Counted from the stretch's first letter, positions 1 to 9,049 are shown. The stretch: DNA of 64,000 nucleotides from an uncultured Bacilli bacterium (GCA_934096235.1 CAKOLO010000001.1:1-64000), one strand, 5' to 3'. The notes: generated from the letters alone by a model not told the origin. Made by a program: numbers and translations.

Positions 1-1
1 T

Positions 2-649
2 TCTTATAGTGAAGCAACAACATTGGATGTGAGTAGCTTTAATACAAGTAATGTTACTAATATGGCTAGTATGTTTTCTAGTACTAAAGCAGCAACATTG
101 GATTTAAGTAAATTTAATACAAGTAAAGTAACTGATATGTCATATATGTTTAGGGATGCAAAGTTAACAAAATTAGATGTGAGTAATTTTAATACAAGTA
201 ATGTAACTAATATGGCTGGTATGTTTTATTATAGTAAAGCAACAACATTGGATGTGAGTAGCTTTAATACAAGTAATGTAACTAATATGGCTAGTATGTT
301 TTATAGAAGCCAAGCAACATCAATAAATTTGAGTAGCTTTAATACAAGTAAAGTTACTAATATGGCTAGTATGTTTTCTAGTACTAAAGCAACAACATTA
401 GATTTAAGCAGTTTTAATACAAGCAAAGTAACAAAAATGAGAAATATGTTTATATCTGCTGATGTTAAGACTATATATGTAAGTGATAAATTTGTTACTT
501 CTGCGGTTACAAATAGTAAATATATGTTTGATGGATGTACTAATTTAGTAGGTGGTGCTGGAACTAAATATAACAGGTCATATGTTGATAAAACATATGC
601 AAGAATAGATGGAGGAACTAGTAGTCCTGGATATTTCACTAGAAAATAA
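2..649 (+). CDS. BspA-type (DUF285) repeat surface protein, 3' part
   Basis: The gene is cut by the window edge; frame 2 is open from the first base, so the true start lies upstream. Six repeats of exactly 25 residues (LD.SSFNTS.VTNM..MF) are followed by IYVSDKF and a C-terminal cap ending GGTSSPGYFTRK. This is the leucine-rich-like BspA/DUF285 family, usually surface adhesins. No LPXTG or other anchor follows, so any anchor must be N-terminal. The C-terminal cap is shared with the genes at 10835 and 24327. The ligand is unknown. Confidence 0.9.
   Translation, partial: SYSEATTLDVSSFNTSNVTNMASMFSSTKAATLDLSKFNTSKVTDMSYMFRDAKLTKLDVSNFNTSNVTNMAGMFYYSKATTLDVSSFNTSNVTNMASMFYRSQATSINLSSFNTSKVTNMASMFSSTKATTLDLSSFNTSKVTKMRNMFISADVKTIYVSDKFVTSAVTNSKYMFDGCTNLVGGAGTKYNRSYVDKTYARIDGGTSSPGYFTRK
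23..472 (+). repeat. Six 75-bp in-frame tandem repeats
   Basis: The repeat core (gt..gcttt/aatttt aatacaagta) recurs at 36, 111, 186, 261, 336 and 411, a strict 75-nt period without indels. The block is 450 nt, exactly 6 x 75. Units differ mainly at the first Ser/Asn positions and the residues after MF. Confidence 0.9.
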
Positions 650-651
650 TT

Positions 652-679
652 GATACATAGAAATATGTATCTTTTTTTA
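652..679 (+). terminator. Rho-independent terminator
   Basis: An 8-bp stem gatacata/tatgtatc with a 4-nt loop is followed by seven T residues, directly behind the BspA stop codon. Confidence 0.8.
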
Positions 680-693
680 TGAAAATTGATATC

Positions 694-720
694 TTGACAA
701 AATAATTTTAAATGTATAAT
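694..720 (+). promoter_or_regulatory. Promoter of topA
   Basis: TTGACA (694-699) and TATAAT (715-720) are separated by 15 nt, shorter than the usual 17. TAATAT two bases downstream would give 17. Confidence 0.55.
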
Positions 721-762
721 ATTATTTAAAGGGAAAGACATAATATAAAATAAAGGAGAAAT

Positions 763-2829
763 ATGAAGAATCTAGTAATCGTAGAAAGTCCAAGTAAAAG
801 TAAAACAATAGAAAAATATTTAGGGAAAGATTATAAAGTATTATCTTCTAAAGGACACATTCGTGACTTAGCAACAACTGGTAAATATGGCCTGGGAGTA
901 GACTTAGAAGATAATTTTAAACCAAATTATAAATTAATGCCTGGTAAAACTAAACTAGTAAACGAACTTAAAAAAGAAGTTAAATCTAGTGATAATGTTA
1001 TATTAGCAACCGACCCAGACCGTGAAGGAGAAGCAATAAGTTGGCATTTAAAAGAAGCACTTGATATAAAGAATGACAATTATAGTAGAGTAGTATTTAA
1101 TGAAATAACTGAACCTGCTATAAAAGAAGCATTTAAACATCCTAGAAAGATAGATATAGAACTAGTGCATAGTCAAGAATCAAGAAGAATACTTGATAGA
1201 ATTATAGGATTTAGATTAAGCAAGTTAATGCAATCTAAAACAGATGGCAAAAGTGCTGGTAGAGTACAAAGTGTAGCTTTAAAACTAATAGTTGATAGAG
1301 AACGTGAAATCGAAGCATTTGTTCCTGAAGAATATTATACAATTGAAGCAGACTTCAAAGACTTCAAAGCAGAACTTACTAAATATAAAAATAAAAAGAT
1401 AGAAGTTAAGACATCTAAAGAAGCAGATGATATTATAGCATCCCTTTCTAATGCTTATAATATTGTAAATGTTGATAAAAAACTAAAACCTAAAAAGAGT
1501 AAAGACCCATTCACAACGAGTACACTTACTCAAATGGCATCCACTCGTCTAGGCTATCCTGCATCTAAAACAATGAGTATAGCTCAAAGACTATATGAAG
1601 GTGTGTCTCTAGGAAACGAAACAGTAGGTTTAATTTCATATATGAGAACAGACTCAATTAGACTTTCTGATTTATTTGTTAATGACACTGAAAATTACAT
1701 AATAAATAATTATGGTAAAGAGTATGTTGGTTACACCAAAAAAGCAAAAAAAACTGAGAATGTACAAGATGCTCACGAAGCAATTAGACCAACAAGTATC
1801 TTAAGAACACCTGAGTCTATTAAGAAATACTTAAAACCTGATGAATTTAAACTATATAATTTAATATATATAAGAACACTTAGTTCACTGATGGCAGATG
1901 CTAAAGTAGAAGCAACAAGTGTTGATTTAGAAAACAATGATTATATTTTTAGAGCAAATGGATCAGTTCTAGTATTTGATGGATACTTAAAAGTATATAA
2001 AGACTTTGAAGATTCAGAAGACACTATACTTCCAGACTTTGCAAATTATAAATCTAAAGTAATCGTAGCATCTAAGGTTGATAAGATACAACACTTCACT
2101 GAACCAAAATCAAGATATACAGAAGCAAAACTAATCGCAGAATTAGAAAAACTAGGTATAGGAAGACCAAGTACATATGCTAAAATAATAAGTGTTTTAG
2201 AAGAAAGAAAGTATGTAAGTTTAAAAGATAAAAAGTTCTATCCAACAGAAATAGGTATAGTAGTAACTGATAAGCTTCAAGAGTTTTTCTCATCAATCAT
2301 AAATGTAAACTATACTGCTAATATGGAAACAGAACTAGATGAAATAGCTGATGGTAAATTAGTATGGTACACAGTACTTGATAAATTCTATAAGGACTTT
2401 GAACCATTACTTCAAAAAGCATTTAAAGAAATGGAAAAAGAAGCACCAGAAGAAACAGGAGAGACATGTCCGGATTGTGGAAGTCCTCTAGTAATTAGAA
2501 AAGGTAAATTTGGTAAATTCACAGCATGTTCTAATTATCCTGAATGCAAATACATAAAAAAAGAAGAAAAAGAAGAGCCAGTAGAGACAGGAGAAATTTG
2601 TCCAGAGTGTGGAAATAAAATGGTGGTAAGAAAAGGAAGATACGGAGAATTTACTGCATGTTCTAACTATCCAAAATGTAAATATATTAAACAAGAAGAA
2701 CCAAAAGAGTTAGATGAAACATGTCCAGATTGTGGTGGAAAACTAGTTGAAAGAAAAGGAAGATATGGTAAATTCATAGCATGTTCTAACTATCCAAAAT
2801 GTAAATATATTAAGAAAAATAAAGAATAA
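763..2829 (+). CDS. topA: DNA topoisomerase I
   Basis: Type IA topoisomerase that relaxes negative supercoils through a transient 5'-phosphotyrosine link. The Toprim domain begins VIVESPSKSKTIEKYLG and carries DPDRE (84-88). The catalytic Tyr is Y293 in SYMRTDS. Three C4 zinc-ribbon fingers close the protein (from about residues 569, 613 and 654), each CP.CG....RKG..G.F.ACSNYP.C. At 688 aa it has the normal Firmicutes length. The start is set by aaaggag upstream of ATG. It has its own promoter and terminator and appears monocistronic. Confidence 0.97.
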   Translation: MKNLVIVESPSKSKTIEKYLGKDYKVLSSKGHIRDLATTGKYGLGVDLEDNFKPNYKLMPGKTKLVNELKKEVKSSDNVILATDPDREGEAISWHLKEALDIKNDNYSRVVFNEITEPAIKEAFKHPRKIDIELVHSQESRRILDRIIGFRLSKLMQSKTDGKSAGRVQSVALKLIVDREREIEAFVPEEYYTIEADFKDFKAELTKYKNKKIEVKTSKEADDIIASLSNAYNIVNVDKKLKPKKSKDPFTTSTLTQMASTRLGYPASKTMSIAQRLYEGVSLGNETVGLISYMRTDSIRLSDLFVNDTENYIINNYGKEYVGYTKKAKKTENVQDAHEAIRPTSILRTPESIKKYLKPDEFKLYNLIYIRTLSSLMADAKVEATSVDLENNDYIFRANGSVLVFDGYLKVYKDFEDSEDTILPDFANYKSKVIVASKVDKIQHFTEPKSRYTEAKLIAELEKLGIGRPSTYAKIISVLEERKYVSLKDKKFYPTEIGIVVTDKLQEFFSSIINVNYTANMETELDEIADGKLVWYTVLDKFYKDFEPLLQKAFKEMEKEAPEETGETCPDCGSPLVIRKGKFGKFTACSNYPECKYIKKEEKEEPVETGEICPECGNKMVVRKGRYGEFTACSNYPKCKYIKQEEPKELDETCPDCGGKLVERKGRYGKFIACSNYPKCKYIKKNKE

Positions 2830-2836
2830 ATACTAT

Positions 2837-2871
2837 AAAAAGACTAAAAATGCCGAAAAATTAGTCTTTTT
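2837..2871 (+). terminator. Terminator of topA
   Basis: Stem aaaaagactaa/ttagtcttttt (11 bp) with a 13-nt loop; the 3' arm ends in the T tract. Confidence 0.75.
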
Positions 2872-2905
2872 ATATGATATTTATGTAAAAAAATCATCAA
2901 TTTAC

Positions 2906-2933
2906 TTGCTTTTTACATGAGTTATGCTACAAT
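2906..2933 (+). promoter_or_regulatory. Promoter of hup, extended -10
   Basis: TTGCTT (2906-2911), 16-nt spacer, then TGC immediately before TACAAT (2928-2933). Transcription would start near 2940. Confidence 0.65.
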
Positions 2934-2943
2934 TAATATGTAA

Positions 2944-2970
2944 GCATCGTACGAAAAATATATGCGATGC
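2944..2970 (+). other. Hairpin in the hup 5' UTR
   Basis: gcatcg (2944-2949) pairs with cgatgc (2965-2970), extendable by a G-U and an A-T pair. It begins only a few bases after the predicted start of transcription and ends 14 nt before the gggagg ribosome-binding site. No T tract follows, so it is not a terminator; it may protect the mRNA 5' end. Confidence 0.55.
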
Positions 2971-2999
2971 CGAAGTAAAAAAATGGGAGGTAATTTACG

Positions 3000-3272
3000 A
3001 TGAGTAAAACTGAATTAGTAGAATTCGTTGCTGCTAAAGCCGGATTAACTAAAGCTGATGCACAAAGAGCATTAGAAGCTACAATTGAAGGAATTACAAC
3101 TGGTCTTAAAAAAGAAGGAAAAGTTGCACTAGTAGGATTCGGAACTTTTTCTGCAAAGAAAAGAGCTGCTAGAGATGGAATCAATCCATTAACTAAACAA
3201 CCAATTAAAATTCCTGCATCTGTTGCTGCATCATTTAAAGCTGGAAGCAAATTAAAAGAAGCTTTAAATTAA
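3000..3272 (+). CDS. hup: DNA-binding protein HU
   Basis: Histone-like HU/IHF family, 90 aa, a dimeric nucleoid protein that bends DNA. It begins MSKTELVEFVAAKAGL and contains GFGTFSAKKRAARDGINPLT, the conserved beta-arm segment that enters the minor groove. The ribosome-binding site gggagg lies 9 nt before ATG. It is monocistronic, with a good promoter and a UUCG-capped terminator. G+C is higher here than in neighbours, as expected for a highly expressed gene. Confidence 0.97.
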   Translation: MSKTELVEFVAAKAGLTKADAQRALEATIEGITTGLKKEGKVALVGFGTFSAKKRAARDGINPLTKQPIKIPASVAASFKAGSKLKEALN

Positions 3273-3273
3273 T

Positions 3274-3295
3274 AAAAGGCCTTCGGGCTTTTTTT
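3274..3295 (+). terminator. Terminator of hup with UUCG tetraloop
   Basis: The stem closes as C(TTCG)G (3281-3286), the very stable cUUCGg tetraloop, with an A-rich/T-rich base and a run of seven T. Confidence 0.85.
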
Positions 3296-3296
3296 A

Positions 3297-3325
3297 TTGG
3301 AAAAAAATATTTCCTGTGTTAAAAT
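3297..3325 (+). promoter_or_regulatory. Promoter of cca, predicts a leaderless transcript
   Basis: TTGGAA (3297-3302), 17-nt spacer, TGT directly before TAAAAT (3320-3325). The cca ATG starts at 3333, 7 nt after the -10, where transcription itself should begin. No Shine-Dalgarno sequence lies between. Confidence 0.65.
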
Positions 3326-3332
3326 AAATTAT

Positions 3333-4418
3333 ATGAAAGAGATAATGGATAAAATAATTAAAGAGGGTTTTGAATGTTATATAGTTGGTGGCTATGTAAG
3401 AGATTATTTACTAGGATATACTTCTAAAGATATTGATATATGTACTAATGCTAAAGTAGAAGACTTAATTAAAATATTCGGAAGTACAGGTAAATCAAAC
3501 AAACAATATTTTAGTTATCACATAAAAGATGGAGAATATAATTATGACATTACATCTTTTAGAAAAGAACTAGAATATAAAAAGAATAAACCAATAAAAT
3601 TAGAATATGCTAAAGATCTAAAAACAGATTTACTAAGAAGAGATTTTACTATTAATACATTTGCATTAGATCATAATGAAAAATTAATAGATAAACTAAA
3701 TGCAAAGAAAGATTTAGATAATAAAATAATCAAAGTAGTTGGAAATACTAAAGAAAAACTGTTAGAAGACAAAACAAGAATTATAAGAGCCATTAGATTC
3801 TCATGCACACTAGATTTTGAACTTGATGATGAAATAAAAACATTTTTAAAAACAGAAGGCAAAGTAATAAATCAAATTCCAAAAGAATATATAAGAAAAG
3901 AACTAGATAAAATATTTGAATCAAATCATTATGATAAATTCTTTGATCTAGTTAAAGAATATGATATAGCAAGATATTTAAATATTAAGTTTGATGAAAT
4001 ACATAAATCATATGATAAATATGGAGTATGGGCTCAAATAGAAACAACGCTTCCATTTTCAAACAGTGAAAAGACAATAATAGCATACATATCAAATATG
4101 ATAAAAAAAAGAACAATTAGCACTAGCGAACTAATAATATATAGTGATATAATAGTCAAGAACGCAAGTTATATATTGGGACTAAAAGACACAGTAAATT
4201 CATTAAAAGATATAGATAAACTACATAGTATCATTGAAATGGATATAACAGTAGGTGAAATAGAAAAATACGTAGATATAAAATATGTAAAAAAAGTTTA
4301 TAAATATATAGAAAGAAAAATAATGAATGGACAGCTACAAAATGATAATAAATCTATAAAAGAATTTTTAAATAAAATGAATATAAAAGAAATATTAAAG
4401 GAAACAAATTATGAGTGA
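3333..4418 (+). CDS. cca: tRNA nucleotidyltransferase / poly(A) polymerase family
   Basis: Adds or repairs the 3' CCA of tRNA. The nucleotidyltransferase head shows GGYVRDYLLG and the metal-binding DID (KDIDICT), followed by RRDFTINTFAL and RIIRAIRFS typical of class II enzymes. The protein is 361 aa, slightly short, with no HD domain seen. The ATG at 3333 is chosen because an upstream in-frame start at 3297 would lie inside the promoter. There is no ribosome-binding site. It heads cca-dnaD-nth with overlapping genes. Whether it makes CCA or only part of it cannot be told from sequence. Confidence 0.9.
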   Translation: MKEIMDKIIKEGFECYIVGGYVRDYLLGYTSKDIDICTNAKVEDLIKIFGSTGKSNKQYFSYHIKDGEYNYDITSFRKELEYKKNKPIKLEYAKDLKTDLLRRDFTINTFALDHNEKLIDKLNAKKDLDNKIIKVVGNTKEKLLEDKTRIIRAIRFSCTLDFELDDEIKTFLKTEGKVINQIPKEYIRKELDKIFESNHYDKFFDLVKEYDIARYLNIKFDEIHKSYDKYGVWAQIETTLPFSNSEKTIIAYISNMIKKRTISTSELIIYSDIIVKNASYILGLKDTVNSLKDIDKLHSIIEMDITVGEIEKYVDIKYVKKVYKYIERKIMNGQLQNDNKSIKEFLNKMNIKEILKETNYE

Positions 4419-5007
4419 TTTAAGAAATATATTTACAAGTAAAGATTTTATAATTAATTCTAATGTTATTAAATGCATAAGTAATATAGATATAACATTA
4501 GATGAGTTTTTGCTTGTACTATATTTTATTAATATATCATCTTGTTTAGATACTAAAGATATACAAGATAAATTAGGTTTTACTGAAGAAAAGGCTTTTA
4601 ATACATTTACTAGTTTAATAAATAAAAAATATATTGAAATGATAGTATCTAATAACAATGGAGAAGTAGTTGAACAAGTAAGTTTAGATCCTTTATACGA
4701 TAGACTTGCTCTTAATAAAAAAACTGAAGAACCAAGTAGTGATATATATGCTTTATTTGAACGTGAACTTGGAAGAACTTTATCTTCTTTTGAATATGAA
4801 CTTATAAATAAATGGATAGAAAATGGTATAAGTGAAGAAACGATAAAAGGAGCCTTAAAAGAAGCAATACTAAATAATGTAAGGAACTTTAAGTATATAG
4901 ATAAAATAGTTTATGAGTGGTCTAAAAAGGGCATTAAATCAAAGATTAAAGAAGAAAAAACTAATAATGAATTATTTGATTATGATTGGTTAGATGATAA
5001 TGAATAA
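4411..5007 (+). CDS. dnaD: DnaD-type replication initiation protein
   Basis: 198 aa. The N-terminal part is a winged-helix-like region; the C-terminal DnaD/DnaB domain (about 110-180) contains FERELGRTLSSFEYELINKW and ends in the YEW motif (IVYEWSKKGI). In Bacilli DnaD helps load the replicative helicase during initiation and restart. It overlaps cca by 8 nt and nth by 14 nt, with aagga before its ATG. The dnaD-nth pairing is conserved in Bacilli, which supports the call. Confidence 0.88.
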   Translation: MSDLRNIFTSKDFIINSNVIKCISNIDITLDEFLLVLYFINISSCLDTKDIQDKLGFTEEKAFNTFTSLINKKYIEMIVSNNNGEVVEQVSLDPLYDRLALNKKTEEPSSDIYALFERELGRTLSSFEYELINKWIENGISEETIKGALKEAILNNVRNFKYIDKIVYEWSKKGIKSKIKEEKTNNELFDYDWLDDNE

Positions 5008-5620
5008 AAAAGAAATAACTTCATACTTAGATGAACTATTTAATAACCCTAAATGTGAATTAGAATACACTAAAGACTATGAACTATTACTATCAGTAAT
5101 GTTATCTGCTCAAACAACAGATAAAAGTGTAAATAAAGCTACAAAAGAATTATATAAGAAATATGATACACTTGAAAAACTAAATACACTATCTATTGAA
5201 GAAATAGATAATTATATTAGAATACTTGGATTTCATAAAACTAAATCAGTGAATTTTAAATACATAGTAGAACACTTACTACCTATAGGATATGTACCAG
5301 ATAATAGAGAATTTTTAGAATCATTAAAAGGAGTAGGTAGAAAAACAGCAAGCGTAGTACTAGGAGAACTATTTAATATTCCATCATTCGCTGTAGATAC
5401 ACATGTATTTAGAGTATCTAAAAGACTTGGAATAACTACTTTAAAAGATGATGTATTAAAAACTGAAATAAAATTAAAAAAATATTTTGATGAAAACGAA
5501 TGGAATAGAGTAAACTCACAACTAGTATTATTTGGAAGATATTTTTGTACTAGCAAAAATCCAAAATGTGAGAGTTGTAAATTAAAACATATTTGTAAAG
5601 AACAAACAAAAAAATCCTAA
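4994..5620 (+). CDS. nth: Endonuclease III
   Basis: Bifunctional DNA glycosylase/AP lyase for oxidised pyrimidines in base excision repair. The helix-hairpin-helix LKGVGRKTASVVL contains the catalytic Lys, and the catalytic Asp lies in FAVDTHVFRV. The [4Fe-4S] ligands follow the C-x6-C-x2-C-x5-C pattern at the C terminus. ATG at 4994 or 5000 are both possible starts; translation is probably coupled to dnaD. The stop codon sits inside a terminator shared with the convergent ponA. Confidence 0.95.
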   Translation: MIMNKKEITSYLDELFNNPKCELEYTKDYELLLSVMLSAQTTDKSVNKATKELYKKYDTLEKLNTLSIEEIDNYIRILGFHKTKSVNFKYIVEHLLPIGYVPDNREFLESLKGVGRKTASVVLGELFNIPSFAVDTHVFRVSKRLGITTLKDDVLKTEIKLKKYFDENEWNRVNSQLVLFGRYFCTSKNPKCESCKLKHICKEQTKKS

Positions 5621-5638
5621 AATTAATTAGGATTTTTT
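5609..5638. terminator. Bidirectional terminator between nth and ponA
   Basis: A 12-bp stem aaaaaatcctaa/ttaggatttttt with a 6-nt loop. A and T tracts on the two sides let it work for both converging genes. Confidence 0.85.
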
Positions 5639-5641
5639 ATT

Positions 5642-8440
5642 TTAACTTACTGTAACAGTTTGAACTTTAGTTTTAGTAGTATTAACACCATTATAAGTAA
5701 ATGTAATAGTATAAGTAACTTTATAAGTACCAGCTTCATTAGTTATTTCACTAAGACTAATACTCTTACCACTACTATTAGTAACATTAGTAGCAGCAAC
5801 TTTTAAATTAGTAACACTTGATAATATACTACTACCATTTAATGTAATACCATTAATATAACTAGTTCCAAGTTCTTTATAATTTTCACCAATCTTATAT
5901 GAATATGTAAGTCCTAACATTGATACTTCATATTTTGTTCCAATTGGTGTATCAGAATCAAATAATATCTTTATACCATCAGATGCATTACTCTTAAACT
6001 TAGAATACATACTCTTAATAATAACTCCATCAAAGTATCCAGAATATTTGTTTAAATCAATAGACATACTTGTGTTTTGAGTCCATCCAACATAAGTAGT
6101 GCTACTACCAGATGTTAAATATACTGCAAATCCAAAATTACCAATATTGTTGTTATTATAACTCTTACGTTTATCTAAATATTTTTGAGCCCAAATAGTA
6201 TAACCTGTATTAAAGTAATTTGTTAAATATGTTTCATCTATTGCTTCAGGTGTACCAGGAGAAGTCCAAGATAATTCAATTGTTCTTCCATTAATTGAAT
6301 ATGTATAATTTGTAGGATCATTTAATTTACTAAATCTATTTGATACTTCGCTAGGTTCAGTACCACTTATAAATAAATAACTTTTCTTTAGATTACTTGG
6401 AGTATATTGACTTGGTTTTTGAGCAGGTATTGTTTCAAATTCTACTTCAGAACTTACTATACCACCAGGATTTTTAAACTTTTTATTTCCATTATGAATT
6501 TTATTATTTATTTCAGCTTGTATTTTCTTACGTTCAGTAATAGCAGGTCCGTTTACTAAATAATGTTTATTTTTAACAGCCTCAGCAGTTAACCATTCAG
6601 GGTAACCATACCATATAGCAACACTATAATCAGTTGAGAAAGTAACAGTCCACATATCAGGAATAACTGAATCATTTAATCCAAATTTTCTAACAAAACT
6701 TGAGTCATATGAAGTAGTACCAGTCTTAGAAGCAAGTTGAGTACCTTTAACTTTAACAGTAGAAGGAGTAACACCTTGAAGTACAGTTGATAGAATATAT
6801 GCTGTTTGAGGTTTCATAACTTTTTCACGAGTTGTATCTTGTGTATATTCATCTCCAGTTTCAGTATAAACAAGTTTAGTAAATGAATATGGAGAAGTGT
6901 AGTAACCACCAGATCCAAATGAAGAATAAGCAGCAGCTAATTGCACTGGACTAACGCCATTCCAAGCACCTATTGAATATGATTCAGGAAGAGTAGTAAC
7001 ACCTTCACCAGGTTCAATACCAATAGATGTAATAAATTTAATCTTATCATCATTACTAGTCATTTTAAATGCCTGTAGGGCACATGTGTTCATTGATTTA
7101 ACTAAGCAATCTCTCATACTCATAACACCACTATAACGGTGATTAAAGTTTCTCATAGTTCCGTTACCATAAGGAGTTTCATCATCAACAAATGGTCCAT
7201 AAGTACTAAGATTAGCATATTCAATAGCAGGTCCATAATCTATAATAGGTTTAATAGTTGAACCAGGTTGTCTTTTAGTTTGTCCCCAGAATGTAGCCAT
7301 ATTTAATGTAAGAGCTCCAGTCTTATTACGTCCAGCACCTACAGCTAATATAGCACCAGTATTATTATCTATAACACCAACACCAACTTCAACCTTACTA
7401 TCTTTAAATTTATGATTTTTATAGAAATTATTTATAACATCTTGTTTTGATTTATCCATAGTTGTATATATAGTCATTGGTACATCATACGGATTATTAC
7501 CAGTTTTATCAATAACTTCTTGAACAACTGTATCTATAAATCCTTGATATTCATTAGTAGATGTAACACCACCTTCTAAGAAATCTTTAATTTCTACAGC
7601 AGTAGCAGCTTTATATTCAGTTTCTGTTATATAACCATGTCTTTTCATAAGATATAATACTGTATTTTTACGTTCATTAGCATCATTAGGATTATTATAA
7701 GGATTATATCCATTAGGTGATTGAAACATACCAGCTATTTGAGCAGCTTCTACTAAGTTTAAATCTTTAACATTTTTATTAAAATAATATTTACTAGCTT
7801 GTTGAACACCATATATATTTCCACCCATACAAGGTGTATTTACATAATATTCAAGTATTTCAAATTTCGTAAAGTTTCTTTCTATTTTAAACACTGACAT
7901 ATATATATCAGTAAACTTTCTAATAATACCTTTAATACCAGTAGCATCTACTGATGTAAATGATAGTTTAGAAAGTTGCATTGTTAGAGTAGAGGCACCA
8001 CCACCTCCACGCCCTAAGACTTGACTGATAGATGCTTTTAAGAATCTTGGAGCATCAAATCCATTATGTTGAAAGAATCTTGAATCTTCTGTTGCTATAA
8101 TTGCATCAACTAATACTTGTGGAAGATCTCCATAACTAACTTTTTGTCTTTGCTCAGCTCCTAGAGAAGCAATTAAATTGCCTTTAAAATCTAAAACTCT
8201 AGTAGCTTCTTTTTCAAACATTTTTTGAGCATCAAACTCAGGTGCACTCTTGACTATATAGTAGCAAAAACCTATACCACCTATAAATCCAACTAGAGCA
8301 AGAAACATAACAACTACCAAGAACCAGTACCAAAACCTAAAATTCTTAGAGTTTCCATTTTCATCATTTTTAACTTTTCTTTTCACAATACCTTCATCCT
8401 TCTTTTTTCTAATTTTATCTTTAAGATTTAATTTTTTCAT
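5642..8440 (-). CDS. ponA: Class A penicillin-binding protein (PBP1A type)
   Basis: Bifunctional peptidoglycan polymerase and cross-linker. A basic cytoplasmic tail is followed by a membrane helix (about 36-61), then the GT51 transglycosylase with catalytic Glu in ATEDSRFFQH (E118) and GGGGASTLTMQL. The transpeptidase has STIK (S394), SMN (449) and KTGT (572). About 290 residues after it form a Thr/Ser/Asn-rich region with beta-sandwich-like strands, likely wall-facing modules. The ATG at 8440 fits the aaggag site; an in-frame GTG at 8446 is too close to it. It sits directly behind recU, as in B. subtilis. Confidence 0.95.
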   Translation of the reverse strand: MKKLNLKDKIRKKKDEGIVKRKVKNDENGNSKNFRFWYWFLVVVMFLALVGFIGGIGFCYYIVKSAPEFDAQKMFEKEATRVLDFKGNLIASLGAEQRQKVSYGDLPQVLVDAIIATEDSRFFQHNGFDAPRFLKASISQVLGRGGGGASTLTMQLSKLSFTSVDATGIKGIIRKFTDIYMSVFKIERNFTKFEILEYYVNTPCMGGNIYGVQQASKYYFNKNVKDLNLVEAAQIAGMFQSPNGYNPYNNPNDANERKNTVLYLMKRHGYITETEYKAATAVEIKDFLEGGVTSTNEYQGFIDTVVQEVIDKTGNNPYDVPMTIYTTMDKSKQDVINNFYKNHKFKDSKVEVGVGVIDNNTGAILAVGAGRNKTGALTLNMATFWGQTKRQPGSTIKPIIDYGPAIEYANLSTYGPFVDDETPYGNGTMRNFNHRYSGVMSMRDCLVKSMNTCALQAFKMTSNDDKIKFITSIGIEPGEGVTTLPESYSIGAWNGVSPVQLAAAYSSFGSGGYYTSPYSFTKLVYTETGDEYTQDTTREKVMKPQTAYILSTVLQGVTPSTVKVKGTQLASKTGTTSYDSSFVRKFGLNDSVIPDMWTVTFSTDYSVAIWYGYPEWLTAEAVKNKHYLVNGPAITERKKIQAEINNKIHNGNKKFKNPGGIVSSEVEFETIPAQKPSQYTPSNLKKSYLFISGTEPSEVSNRFSKLNDPTNYTYSINGRTIELSWTSPGTPEAIDETYLTNYFNTGYTIWAQKYLDKRKSYNNNNIGNFGFAVYLTSGSSTTYVGWTQNTSMSIDLNKYSGYFDGVIIKSMYSKFKSNASDGIKILFDSDTPIGTKYEVSMLGLTYSYKIGENYKELGTSYINGITLNGSSILSSVTNLKVAATNVTNSSGKSISLSEITNEAGTYKVTYTITFTYNGVNTTKTKVQTVTVS

Positions 8441-8442
8441 AA

Positions 8443-8970
8443 TCACTCCTTAAAATAAGCATTATCTACAGCATCTAAATATTTAAGTCTAGGCGTATAA
8501 CTTTCAACAATTTTATATCCTTTTTCTTTAATATAACTAAATTCTATAGATTTCCTTGTTCCATTATCTATAAATTCTAAAATATCTTCACCCTTCATTA
8601 AGAAAAACTCATTATTCATAAATATTATTAAGAAGATTATACCACCTTGTTTAATTGCTTTTCTCATATGAAGTACTTGATGATCTTTTATATTTGATAA
8701 CGGAAAAGATGTTTTATTATGACATTCTTTCGCATCATATTCTATATATTTACCTCTATATATTCCATTATAATCAAGCGTAGATATACTAGAATAAACT
8801 GCTTTATTTATCAGGTGAGACCTATTTGTAGGATAACTTACATTAAGTACCTTTATAGGAGTAGGCTTCTTATATATCAAACACTTATCTATACTATTAT
8901 AATATGTATTAGAGTCATTAAGTATATTTTCAAGAAACATACCTCTATTTTTATAAGTACTAGTATCCAC
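8443..8970 (-). CDS. recU: Holliday junction resolvase RecU
   Basis: 175 aa. Conserved blocks KNRGMFLE, KKPTPIKVLNVSYP, STLDYNGIYRGKYIEYDAKE and KTSFPLSNIKDHQ.LHM match RecU, including the D...E.K nuclease core. It resolves recombination intermediates and aids chromosome segregation. The start is GTG at 8970, preceded by ggtgat; a later ATG would remove the NRG motif. The recU-ponA operon is conserved across Bacilli. Confidence 0.93.
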   Translation of the reverse strand: MDTSTYKNRGMFLENILNDSNTYYNSIDKCLIYKKPTPIKVLNVSYPTNRSHLINKAVYSSISTLDYNGIYRGKYIEYDAKECHNKTSFPLSNIKDHQVLHMRKAIKQGGIIFLIIFMNNEFFLMKGEDILEFIDNGTRKSIEFSYIKEKGYKIVESYTPRLKYLDAVDNAYFKE

Positions 8971-8987
8971 CCAAAATCACCAACTTA

Positions 8988-9016
8988 ATTATACTATATT
9001 TATATATTTTTTTCCA
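8988..9016 (-). promoter_or_regulatory. Promoter of recU-ponA
   Basis: On the reverse strand TGGAAA (9016-9011), 17-nt spacer and TATAAT (8993-8988) precede the recU GTG. Confidence 0.5.
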
Positions 9017-9049
9017 TTAAATAAGATATAAAATGTAAAGTAGTTTCTA

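Noticed and set aside
23..472. Tandem repeats as a CRISPR-like array
   Set aside because: Units are contiguous coding repeats of 75 bp in one open frame, with no spacers.
301..741. Reverse-strand ORF opposite the BspA repeats, and similar ones at 12010 and 26406
   Set aside because: Their repeated Leu/Val-rich sequences mirror the coding repeats; no ribosome-binding site or family.
8719..8988. Forward ORF opposite recU
   Set aside because: It is a low-complexity Ile/Tyr shadow of a well-supported gene.
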